A stretch of DNA of 39,732 nucleotides, taken from an uncultured Opitutia bacterium. GTDB lineage: Bacteria; Verrucomicrobiota; Verrucomicrobiia; Opitutales; Opitutaceae. The stretch is taken from contig CAIQQB010000049.1 of assembly GCA_903873805.1 (NCBI GenBank), positions 1 through 39,732 of the forward strand. Direction: 5' to 3'. The notes below the pieces were generated by a model. The model had not been told where the DNA came from. It ran no database searches and saw only the letters and a program-made list of their open reading frames with translations. A program made the position numbers and the translations under genes. The stretch's first letter is position 1; every line of letters begins with the position of its first letter. This document shows positions 25,238 to 32,062 of the stretch, in pieces.

Positions 25238-25851
25238 GGCGTAAAACGGATGCGCGGCCGCACGGCGGCGAGCAGCGGTTCGAGCAGGGCGTCCGCCGTC
25301 CCGCTCTCGGTGTCCAGCACGAGTGCCCCGGCGTCGGCCCCGGGCGGCTCAAAGGCCGAATCCCGGCCCGTGAACTGCGCCACGCCACCCGCGCCCGCCC
25401 GTGCATACAGACCCTTGGGATCCCGCCGCGCGCAGGTCGCCAACGAGGCCGAGACATGGACCTCCAGAAAGTCGGCCCGGCCGACGATTGACCGCGCCAG
25501 TTCCCGCTGGGCCCGCAACGGAGTGATGAAGGCGCAAATCACCACCACCCCCGCCTCGACAAAAAGCTTCGCCACCTCCGCCACCCGCCGGATGTTCTCC
25601 GTCCGGTCGGCGTCGCTGAAACCCAGGCCCTGATTCAGGCCGGTGCGGACATTGTCGCCGTCCAGCAGATGGGTGGCATGCCCCTCGGCATGCAGCTGGC
25701 GCTCCAGCGCCACCGCCAGGGTGCTCTTCCCCGACCCCGAAAGTCCGTACAGCCAGATGACCTGCGCCCGCTGCCGCAACCGCGCTTCCTTCGCGCTCCG
25801 CCCGAGCACGCGGTCAAAAATGGGATGCAGGTTGGTGGACGCCTCGGCCAT
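25234..25851 (-). CDS. cysC: CysC, adenylylsulfate (APS) kinase
   Basis: CysC phosphorylates APS at the 3' position to give PAPS, the donor for sulfotransferases or for reduction to sulfite. It has 205 residues. The P-loop is GLSGSGKST (36-44), followed by DGDNVRTGLNQGLGFSDADR (64-83), TENIRRVAEVAKLFVEAGVV and AFITPLRAQRELAR. The lid region RRDPKGLYARAGAGGVAQFT is also conserved. It is the first gene of the cysC-cysD-cysN set. The gap of 75 bases to the TPR gene is AT-rich and contains an inverted repeat that may be an operator. Confidence 0.95.
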   Translation of the reverse strand: MAEASTNLHPIFDRVLGRSAKEARLRQRAQVIWLYGLSGSGKSTLAVALERQLHAEGHATHLLDGDNVRTGLNQGLGFSDADRTENIRRVAEVAKLFVEAGVVVICAFITPLRAQRELARSIVGRADFLEVHVSASLATCARRDPKGLYARAGAGGVAQFTGRDSAFEPPGADAGALVLDTESGTADALLEPLLAAVRPRIRFTP

Positions 25852-25868
25852 GTTATCTTTAGTAAACT

Positions 25869-25889
25869 GATGACCTTTTATAAGTCATC
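25869..25889. promoter_or_regulatory. Inverted repeat upstream of cysC (possible operator)
   Basis: GATGAC (25869-25874) and GTCATC (25884-25889) are exact inverse copies separated by nine AT-rich bases, centred about 28 bases before the cysC ATG. This spacing suits a dimeric regulator, or a short RNA hairpin in the leader. A second pair, AAGCCT (25900-25905) with AGGCTT (25930-25935), lies farther upstream and covers the TPR gene stop. Confidence 0.35.
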
Positions 25890-25926
25890 TCCGACGCGCA
25901 AGCCTAATCCTAAAGTAATTTCGTTT

Positions 25927-26778
25927 TTAAGGCTTAAACCTATTTTCTTCAGGTACTTTCAATTCCTTTTCCCAATCGCGAATGTAACCGAGGACAACTT
26001 CGGCTTGGGCGCTGTCGATTTGATAATCCGAGGCCTGTCGCAATGAGGGAGACTCGTGCTCCTCCCCGGGAACCCCGGGTGCCTTTGGCAGCGTCGGGTA
26101 GATCTTCATCAGCCATTCATACGCCTCCTGCACCCGGTTGAGTCGGTGGAGAAGATACGCATAGTCGCGGGAGACAAAATAGGGTGCGTCCGGCACCAGC
26201 GCCGCCCGATGGTAGTATTCCGCCGCCGTCGCCACATCCTTGAACTTCGAGAGATAGATCTGCGCGATGTCGACATAGACATGCGTCGATCCCGGATGGT
26301 AGGTCAGGGCCTCATCCAAATACTGGAGCGCCACCTCCGCCTGCTGCTCAATGATCCCCTGCTTGACTCCGGCCGGCACCTTGGTGCCGCCCCCGCTCTT
26401 TTCGATCCGCCAAACCGGCATGTCCGAAGCCATGACGCGGGCCGACTCCAGCCAGAAATACAGCGGCCGCGGGTCCACCGCTGTGACCGTCCGGAGCCAG
26501 CTTTGGGTCTGCGGCAGGTTGCTGTGCGCCCATTCGGTGTGCGCCTTGATCCAGAAAAAATCGGCGAGGATCGCCCGGAAGCCCCCGAGCAGCCCGACTG
26601 TAAGGCCCTCCCCCACCGCGTCCTTCAGGGAATCGAGGTGCAGCGCCGGCTGTTCCGCCTTCACCGCCGCCCAGGCCGGCTCCTCCATCGGGCGCACCGC
26701 CCAACCCGCCGCCGCCAGCACGCCGGTCACCACCAGACCCGTCCGCAGGGGTCGCCATGCTGCCGGTTCAAATTTCAC
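25927..26778 (-). CDS. Membrane-anchored TPR-like protein next to ABC-2 exporter
   Basis: From the GTG at 26776-26778 this is a 283-residue protein with an N-terminal membrane segment (about 12-29). Conserved-looking helical pairs follow: GLLGGFRAILADFFWIKAHT, LRTVTAVDPRPLYFWLESA and LDEALTYHPGSTHVYVDIAQ. The last is close to a tetratricopeptide repeat, as is YYHRAALVPDAPYFVSRDYA. TPR units bind other proteins. The GTG overlaps the end of the ABC permease gene by 11 bases, so translation is coupled and a role with the exporter is inferred. A TTG at 26811 is possible but would give an odd Cys-rich start. Exact function unknown. Confidence 0.65.
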   Translation of the reverse strand: MKFEPAAWRPLRTGLVVTGVLAAAGWAVRPMEEPAWAAVKAEQPALHLDSLKDAVGEGLTVGLLGGFRAILADFFWIKAHTEWAHSNLPQTQSWLRTVTAVDPRPLYFWLESARVMASDMPVWRIEKSGGGTKVPAGVKQGIIEQQAEVALQYLDEALTYHPGSTHVYVDIAQIYLSKFKDVATAAEYYHRAALVPDAPYFVSRDYAYLLHRLNRVQEAYEWLMKIYPTLPKAPGVPGEEHESPSLRQASDYQIDSAQAEVVLGYIRDWEKELKVPEENRFKP

Positions 26779-27619
26779 GGTGGCGAAAGCTGTAAACCGC
26801 GAGCAGTCCAAACAGCCCGATGTAAATCAGCGCATAGGCAGCCACCCGCAGCGCCACCAGCCCGTCGATCCCGGCGCCCACCCCGATCAGGTCAGCCAGG
26901 TTGAACAGCTGGAAATTTGGGAAAACGTAGCCCAGCAGCCGCACCAGCCAGCGCACCGGCAGGATCGTCACCTGACCGTAAGCGTCGCGCGCCAGATACT
27001 GCAGGTGACAGATCAACAGCACGAAAAAGCCCATCACCACCGCAAAAAGGTTCGAGTTGGAGTAGCTCGCAATCAGCAGTGTGATGGCGGCCAGCACGCC
27101 GAACTTCAGCCACTGCAACACCCCCACGATCACGATGTCGGCGTAGTTGATCAGATGCCCGTTCACCAGCACCAGGTCCGGATTAGCCTCCATGATGGCT
27201 TGTTCGCGGTACCGCAACAGAACTATCATCAGCCCAACTGTCAGCGCGCAGAAGACCCCGACGACGGCAAAGACCCCGAGAAACTTCCCAAAGATGAACT
27301 CCGTGCGCCAGATCGGCTTGGCCAGCAGCGTGAGCGCAGTGCGGTTCTCGATCTCGCTGAAGAACAGCTGCGCCGTCGCCGCAATCGTCAGCGTCGAGCC
27401 AAAGAACACCAGCGCGCCAAAGCCGAAGTCCGCGATGAACTTGAGCTCCGACGAGCCGAAGTTGAACTCGCGGAACACCTGGACGCTCGCCACCAGGCCG
27501 ACGGCGAGCAGCAGCAGAAACACGAACAGCTTCTGCCGCACGGCCTCCAGAAAGGTGTTGCCCGCCACCAGCAGCAGCCGGTCGGCCGAAAACTGTACGC
27601 GTGGTTCCGGCGCGCTCAT
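26768..27619 (-). CDS. ABC-2 type transporter permease
   Basis: A 283-residue permease with about six membrane segments. It begins MSAPEPRVQFSADRLLLVAG, then FLEAVRQKLFVFLLLLAVGL, the pattern of ABC-2 (NosY/GldF-like) proteins where an amphipathic helix precedes the first span. The loop SEIENRTALTLLAKPIWRTEFIFGKFLGVF carries the E-x-R-x-x-x-L-x-x-x-P-(I/V)-x-R-x-x-(F/L)-x-x-x-K segment typical of ABC-2 exporters. The ATG at 27617-27619 overlaps the ATPase stop by four bases (ATGA). A longer reading to 27868 would lie within the ATPase gene and is rejected. Substrate unknown. Confidence 0.85.
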   Translation of the reverse strand: MSAPEPRVQFSADRLLLVAGNTFLEAVRQKLFVFLLLLAVGLVASVQVFREFNFGSSELKFIADFGFGALVFFGSTLTIAATAQLFFSEIENRTALTLLAKPIWRTEFIFGKFLGVFAVVGVFCALTVGLMIVLLRYREQAIMEANPDLVLVNGHLINYADIVIVGVLQWLKFGVLAAITLLIASYSNSNLFAVVMGFFVLLICHLQYLARDAYGQVTILPVRWLVRLLGYVFPNFQLFNLADLIGVGAGIDGLVALRVAAYALIYIGLFGLLAVYSFRHREI

Positions 27620-28494
27620 GCTTCCCGGCCTCCCGCCGGCCCCGGCCGGCCCACCTTGCTTAGAAACAGCTGGTCGAGCCGCGCCCGCGGCTGCTCCACC
27701 CCCAGCAGCGTGTGGCCGCGCGCGGCCAGCCACTCGCGCAGCGCCGCCTGCTCGGTCTCCGACAGCGGGTCGGTGATCAGCGCCTGCCGGTCGCGCTGCC
27801 CCACCAGATCGCCCACCGCCCCCTCGAGGATCAGCCGGCCCTTGTCGAGGATCGCAATCCGGTCGCACACGTCCTCGATCTGCGCGAGGAGGTGCGACGT
27901 GATGAGCACCGTCTTGCCCTGCGCCTTGAGGCTTCGGATCAGCTCCGAGATCTCGGCCGCCCCAACCGGATCGACCCCGGCCGTCGGCTCGTCAAGGATC
28001 AGGAGCTGCGGGTCATGCACCAGCGCCTGGGCCAGGCCGATGCGCTGCAGCATCCCCTTGGAATACGTCCCCACCCGCCGGTGCGCCGCCGCCCCCAGCC
28101 CCACCCAGTCGATCACCTCGGCCACCCGCGCCGCCAGCCGCGCCCGCGGCACCCCGCAGACCCGGCCGTAAAACGCCACCAGCTCCGTGCCGCTCAGGTA
28201 GCGGTAGAAATAGGGGGACTCCGGCAGATAACCGACGTTGCGCCGCGACTCCACCTGCCGGCTGGGCACGCCGAAAACCCGGCAATCCCCCGTCGTCGCC
28301 TCCAGCAGGCCCAGGATGATCTTGATCGTCGTGCTCTTGCCCGACCCATTCGGACCGAGCAGCCCAAAAACCTGCCCCGCCGGCACCGCCAGCGTCAGGT
28401 CGTCCACCGCCCGCAGCTTGAGACCGCGCAAACTGATGGAAAAGTCCTTCGTGAGCGCGCGCAGCTCGATCGCGACAGCCGGAGCCGCATTCAT
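27616..28494 (-). CDS. ABC-2 type transporter ATPase
   Basis: A 292-residue ATPase of the exporter class (CcmA/NosF-like). Walker A is GPNGSGKST (47-55), then the Q-loop NVGYLPESPYFYRYLSGTEL, signature TYSKGMLQRIGLAQAL (YSKGM in place of LSGGQ, common in this class), Walker B LLILDEPTAGVDP and switch LITSHLLAQIEDVCDRI. The last 60 residues form a C-terminal extension ending in a Pro/Gly tail. It partners the downstream permease through an ATGA overlap, and its own ATG overlaps the acylphosphatase stop by four bases. The transported substrate is not deducible. Confidence 0.9.
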   Translation of the reverse strand: MNAAPAVAIELRALTKDFSISLRGLKLRAVDDLTLAVPAGQVFGLLGPNGSGKSTTIKIILGLLEATTGDCRVFGVPSRQVESRRNVGYLPESPYFYRYLSGTELVAFYGRVCGVPRARLAARVAEVIDWVGLGAAAHRRVGTYSKGMLQRIGLAQALVHDPQLLILDEPTAGVDPVGAAEISELIRSLKAQGKTVLITSHLLAQIEDVCDRIAILDKGRLILEGAVGDLVGQRDRQALITDPLSETEQAALREWLAARGHTLLGVEQPRARLDQLFLSKVGRPGPAGGREA

Positions 28495-28766
28495 CGGATG
28501 GAAAACCCCTGGTGGGACCGGTCGCGCCGGGCAGCGAGCCGCTCCACCTTGCGCACATAGCCGTGCATCCGTTCCTCCAGCGCCGTCACAAACGCCTGCA
28601 CCTCGTCCTTTGCCCCCTCCACCTCCACGTGCACCCGCCCGTCGGCCAGGTTGGTCACAAAACCCGCCACTTCATACTCCCGCGCCACCTGCAGGGCGGC
28701 TTGGCGGAAGCCGACCCCCTGGACGTGGCCGGAAAAATGGACGGTTTCGTGCTGCACCTCGGACAT
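28491..28766 (-). CDS. acyP: Acylphosphatase
   Basis: A 91-residue acylphosphatase, which hydrolyses carboxyl-phosphate bonds such as in acetyl phosphate or 1,3-bisphosphoglycerate. The signature HFSGHVQGVGFRQAAL (10-25) contains the catalytic Arg of VGFR, and GFVTNLADGRVHVEVEG holds the catalytic Asn in TNL, both as in the family. Length is normal (90-100). Its stop overlaps the ATG of the ABC ATPase, so it heads a tight four-gene set with the exporter and TPR protein. A functional link is not known. Confidence 0.93.
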   Translation of the reverse strand: MSEVQHETVHFSGHVQGVGFRQAALQVAREYEVAGFVTNLADGRVHVEVEGAKDEVQAFVTALEERMHGYVRKVERLAARRDRSHQGFSIR

Positions 28767-28895
28767 GGAAACGCAGCCAATCCGCCCCGCGCCCCCGATT
28801 CAATCCGGAAAAGCACCGGGCTGCCCGCCGCCGGAATTTTCGTTGCGTTTCGGCCCGTCCGAACAAACGTTTGGCCAGGGCCCACGCCCGACAAA

Positions 28896-29579
28896 ATGAG
28901 CAACTTCAATCCTGACGGGGCTTCGGACAACGACTGGGATGATCGCGGCGAGCTCGCTTGGAACGAATTTGACTGGGAGCACTACCTGCGGGAACAGGAC
29001 GGGGTCGTCCTGCACTACCTCTCGTGCTACGAGAAGATGCGCGCCCATCCCGAACGCCTCGACGCCACCGCCCACCTGATGGGCTGGGACGAGGGCGACT
29101 GGAGCAGCGATCAGGGAGAGTCCGCCGCCGCGGAGGACCTGGCGCCGGTCGAGTCCATCGAGGACGACGCCGAGCCCTACACCCTGCACAAGAATCCCGT
29201 TTTCATCGCCACCCGAGCCATCTATCTCAGCCTGAAGCGCGCCTGGGAGGCCATCGCCGCCGATCCGGCGAACGTGCCCCAGCCGCTCGCCCTCACCCTG
29301 CATGCCGCGCTCTACCGCGGCGAGGATCAGGCGATGCTTGCGATTCAGGCGCTGGATTTCGGCGACTATGCGATGTCGATCAGCCTGCTGAAGCGCGCGC
29401 TGGTCGAGCTGAACACGACGATCGCCCATCTGGGTGGCCCGGCCGCCCCCGCCCCGGCGTTCCGGACCTTCCGCGACGACGCCCTCCCCCGCCTGTTTGA
29501 CCTGCGGGAGATCTGGCTGCGGGTGATGAACGAATGCCGGGAGGAACTGGAGCAGCCCGACGAAGACGAGGACGAGTGA
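28896..29579 (+). CDS. Acidic protein of unknown function
   Basis: The ATG at 28896 gives a 227-residue soluble, strongly acidic protein that I do not recognise. The N-terminus is rich in Asp and Trp (NDWDDRGELAWNEFDWEHYL). A low-complexity acidic linker follows near 65-90. The second half looks helical (FIATRAIYLSLKRAWEAIAA; AMLAIQALDFGDYAMSISLL) and ends in EQPDEDEDE. No signal peptide or membrane segment is visible. It reads opposite to the acylphosphatase set from a 129-base divergent gap. The longer open frame upstream to 28512 covers the acyP gene and is not used. Confidence 0.75.
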   Translation: MSNFNPDGASDNDWDDRGELAWNEFDWEHYLREQDGVVLHYLSCYEKMRAHPERLDATAHLMGWDEGDWSSDQGESAAAEDLAPVESIEDDAEPYTLHKNPVFIATRAIYLSLKRAWEAIAADPANVPQPLALTLHAALYRGEDQAMLAIQALDFGDYAMSISLLKRALVELNTTIAHLGGPAAPAPAFRTFRDDALPRLFDLREIWLRVMNECREELEQPDEDEDE

Positions 29580-29786
29580 ACGTCCCGGGGCTTGGCAGAC
29601 GCGTTTTGCGCCTGCTGCCTGTAGGGGCGCAGGCTTGCTGCGCCCGTTGAACCCGGTGAGCGGCTAACACCAAGCAGGCCGCGGACGCATTTCCCGGCAG
29701 TCCAGAAAAAATCGTGCCCGGCCGGCACCCGTGAAAAGGCCTTGCACTTTATGGGGCGCTCGTTTGCCTGCCCATTTCGCTGCAAC
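29580..29786. other. Intergenic region before tRNA-Ser
   Basis: This 207-base gap carries the REP-like hairpin listed separately. I see no other protein-like frame and no convincing promoter for the tRNA. Confidence 0.5.
29621..29645 (+). repeat. REP-like element: GTAG plus perfect 8-base-pair hairpin
   Basis: GTAG at 29621-29624 is followed directly by GGGCGCAG (29625-29632), loop GCTTG, and CTGCGCCC (29638-29645). A GTAG tetranucleotide at the foot of a GC-rich hairpin is the layout of REP sequences mobilised by RAYT (TnpA-REP) transposases. It lies about 45 bases after the stop of the acidic protein gene, so it may also act as its terminator. Only one copy is seen in this window. Confidence 0.5.
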
Positions 29787-29878
<92 letters not shown>

Positions 29879-29880
29879 GT

Positions 29881-29905
29881 TAACTGGCGATATAATCGCT
29901 AGTTA
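29881..29905 (+). terminator. Stem-loop just after tRNA-Ser
   Basis: TAACTGGCGAT, loop ATA, then ATCGCTAGTTA make an 11-base-pair stem with one G-T pair, two bases past the CCA. It may end the tRNA transcript or guide 3' processing. No T-run follows. The rest of the gap to 30117 shows nothing I can support. Confidence 0.4.
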
Positions 29906-30117
29906 CATCTTCGATGAAGCTTGGTTGCCAGTTGATGGGGCAACCTTAACATGAAGCACGAAACAGCGTTTGCCGTCACCCGGTTTGATATCCGCAACGT
30001 CGTCACGTCATGGCAGCATGCCGGCCAATCGCAAAAGGTACGCGGCCGCACCTTGATCCGTCATTGCAACGCACGGCGAAGCAATCGGTTCAGCTCCACG
30101 ATCGCAATGGGCCGGCC

Positions 30118-32028
30118 TCAGGGGTTCGGCACGGTGAACAGCCGGTCGTAGTCCCGCCAGTGGGCGTTCATGGTGTCGATCTTGTGCGTCAGCTGGTCCG
30201 CAACCTTGGGTCCGAGGCGCATGATGGTCTCCTCCCCGGGCGTCGGGGCGAGGTCCAGGATTGGCTCGGACGAGCCCTTGAGCAGGCGCTGGAGGTTGAC
30301 CATCGTGTCGATCTCCTTGCGCGCTGTCTCCATCAGGTCGGTACGGTCCCAGGCGGACTGGACTCCGAGCACCGGATCCGTTTCGGGCTTTGCACCCAAG
30401 TGTTTCACGCGGTCGAGCTGGGCCTGATACGCCACCATGTGATCCGCCGATTGCAGCAGGTAGCTCACCGCCTGCAGCCGCCGACCCGCAAGATCCCAAG
30501 TCTGACGGGCGGCATCATCCTTGGCGGCATTGCGGATGCGCTCCACGTGGCCGATGGCCGCGCGCAGCAGCGGCAGCGTGGTTTCGATGGTGCGCTGAAA
30601 GAGCAGCCGGGCCCCCCAGCCTTCGTACATGCGCATCGCCTGGATGTCGACGAGATCGGCCGCCTCGGTTTCACCCTTCGCCTGGAACAAAAACGGCCGG
30701 TAGTCCTGCTGTTCCGCCGCGGACAGCTCCTCCGGAAACGGCACCATCGGCCGGTTGATCCAGCGGTTGAGCACATGACCAAACCGCAGCATGCCGCCGA
30801 AGTTCAGAATTTCCAAATTGCGCTCTACCTCGTTGAGCTCGCTCCAGGCGTCCAGAAGGCCATCCGCCTGGTCCTCCCCCACCTCGCCCACGGCAAACGC
30901 CCGCAGGGCCGTGAGCCGTTCCAGCAGGGTGCGCATCGGCGCACCGCGGGTGGCCTTCAGCAGGCGGTAGTTGAAGTCGATGGTGGTCGCATCGCCCAGG
31001 TTGAGAACGATCCGTGCCGGGGCCGGCCCCGCGCTGGCGCCGCCGCGTCCGCCGCCGGCAAACGACGGCACGACTAGGCCGACCACGGGATAGAACGGCC
31101 CGCCCCCGCCCCCGCCGCCGCCCGCCCCGCCACCGGCAAACGGCCGTCCGTCGGGGCCCTCGCGCCCCTCCACCGCCAGCCCGCGCGGCAGGCGCTGCAC
31201 AATGGCCTGGAGGACATCGGGCGAAAACGTGGGGAGCATCCACTGGCGGGGGGCGATCGGGCTGAGATTGATTTCAATCGCGTGCCCCGCCTCCCGGGCC
31301 GCCTGCTGGGCGTTGATCAGGAAGCCGGCGACCCGCTCGGCCATCGGCCGGTCCTTGTAATTGCTGTTGCCGTTGCTCCCGGGATAAAGGGAGGGCGACC
31401 AGTCAAAGCCCGAACCGGCGTCGGTGGTGACCCAGTTGAACAGTTCCACCTCGGGGCACTGCTGGAGCAAGAGCTGGATGGACTCGCGGTACAGCCGCAG
31501 GGTCTCGGGCGCGTCCGCACTGGGGGCGAAATGCGCCCGGGTCGAGCGGTTCGGTTGGTCGATGCGCGGACCGCGCAGTTCGGGATGCGCGGTGAAAAAC
31601 GCCTCCGGCATCACCGCCGGCTCGTTCGCGTTCCACACCGCCTTCAGCCCGTATTTCCGGAGAATGGCGCACCGCTGGCCCAGGATCCCCGCCACCCGGG
31701 CGGCATACTCGGCGTTGACGAAGGGCCGAACGTCCGGGGGCGGAAAGATCTTCAGCAGACTGGCGTGATGCACAAACCAGGCGGGATAGGGGTCACCGGC
31801 ATCGAGCTCCCAGGTCGCGAGCGGCAGCCCTTCGGTGATCACCAGATGGGTCGCCCCGAGCTCCTTCGCCAGGACCGCTTTCCGCTCGAACTGGGCCAGT
31901 TCCGCGGACTCCCGCTGGCCGGCGGCATCGGCCACACCCGCCGGTGCGGTCGGCTGCGCAAGCCCCACGGCGGCCAATCCTGCATTCAGCAGGACCAGAA
32001 TAACGAGACGGCGAAGGGACATGGTCAT
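30118..32028 (-). CDS. Secreted protein of unknown function with glycine-rich insert, beside PL26-like lyase
   Basis: From the ATG at 32026-32028 this 636-residue protein has a signal peptide (RRLVILVLLNAGLAAVGLAQ). The first half looks like a glycoside hydrolase TIM barrel: ELGATHLVITEGLPLATWEL, RKYGLKAVWNANEPAVMPEA and PEVELFNWVTTDAGSGFDW have strand-plus-acid patterns seen in GH20/GH67-like proteins. I cannot name a family or prove a catalytic pair. Near residues 295-335 there is an insert of almost pure Gly, broken by PFYPVVGLVVPSFAGG. The second half is helical, with repeated RxLxA and Leu-rich stretches. It lies 34 bases after the PL26-like gene, so a role in pectin side-chain breakdown is inferred. 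Confidence 0.6.
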   Translation of the reverse strand: MTMSLRRLVILVLLNAGLAAVGLAQPTAPAGVADAAGQRESAELAQFERKAVLAKELGATHLVITEGLPLATWELDAGDPYPAWFVHHASLLKIFPPPDVRPFVNAEYAARVAGILGQRCAILRKYGLKAVWNANEPAVMPEAFFTAHPELRGPRIDQPNRSTRAHFAPSADAPETLRLYRESIQLLLQQCPEVELFNWVTTDAGSGFDWSPSLYPGSNGNSNYKDRPMAERVAGFLINAQQAAREAGHAIEINLSPIAPRQWMLPTFSPDVLQAIVQRLPRGLAVEGREGPDGRPFAGGGAGGGGGGGGPFYPVVGLVVPSFAGGGRGGASAGPAPARIVLNLGDATTIDFNYRLLKATRGAPMRTLLERLTALRAFAVGEVGEDQADGLLDAWSELNEVERNLEILNFGGMLRFGHVLNRWINRPMVPFPEELSAAEQQDYRPFLFQAKGETEAADLVDIQAMRMYEGWGARLLFQRTIETTLPLLRAAIGHVERIRNAAKDDAARQTWDLAGRRLQAVSYLLQSADHMVAYQAQLDRVKHLGAKPETDPVLGVQSAWDRTDLMETARKEIDTMVNLQRLLKGSSEPILDLAPTPGEETIMRLGPKVADQLTHKIDTMNAHWRDYDRLFTVPNP

Positions 32029-32062
32029 GGGGTTAAACTGGTCGGGCAAGGAGCTGAGAGCG

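Noticed and set aside
29951-30151. 66-codon plus-strand ORF after tRNA-Ser
   Set aside because: It overlaps the end of the secreted protein gene, has no ribosome site or recognisable motif, and changes composition along its length.
30401-30416. parS-like half site (TGTTTCACG)
   Set aside because: Only one half matches the TGTTTCACGTGAAACA consensus, and it lies inside a coding region.
31403-31672. Short alternative frames inside the secreted protein gene
   Set aside because: They lie within a longer frame having a signal peptide and consistent codon bias.
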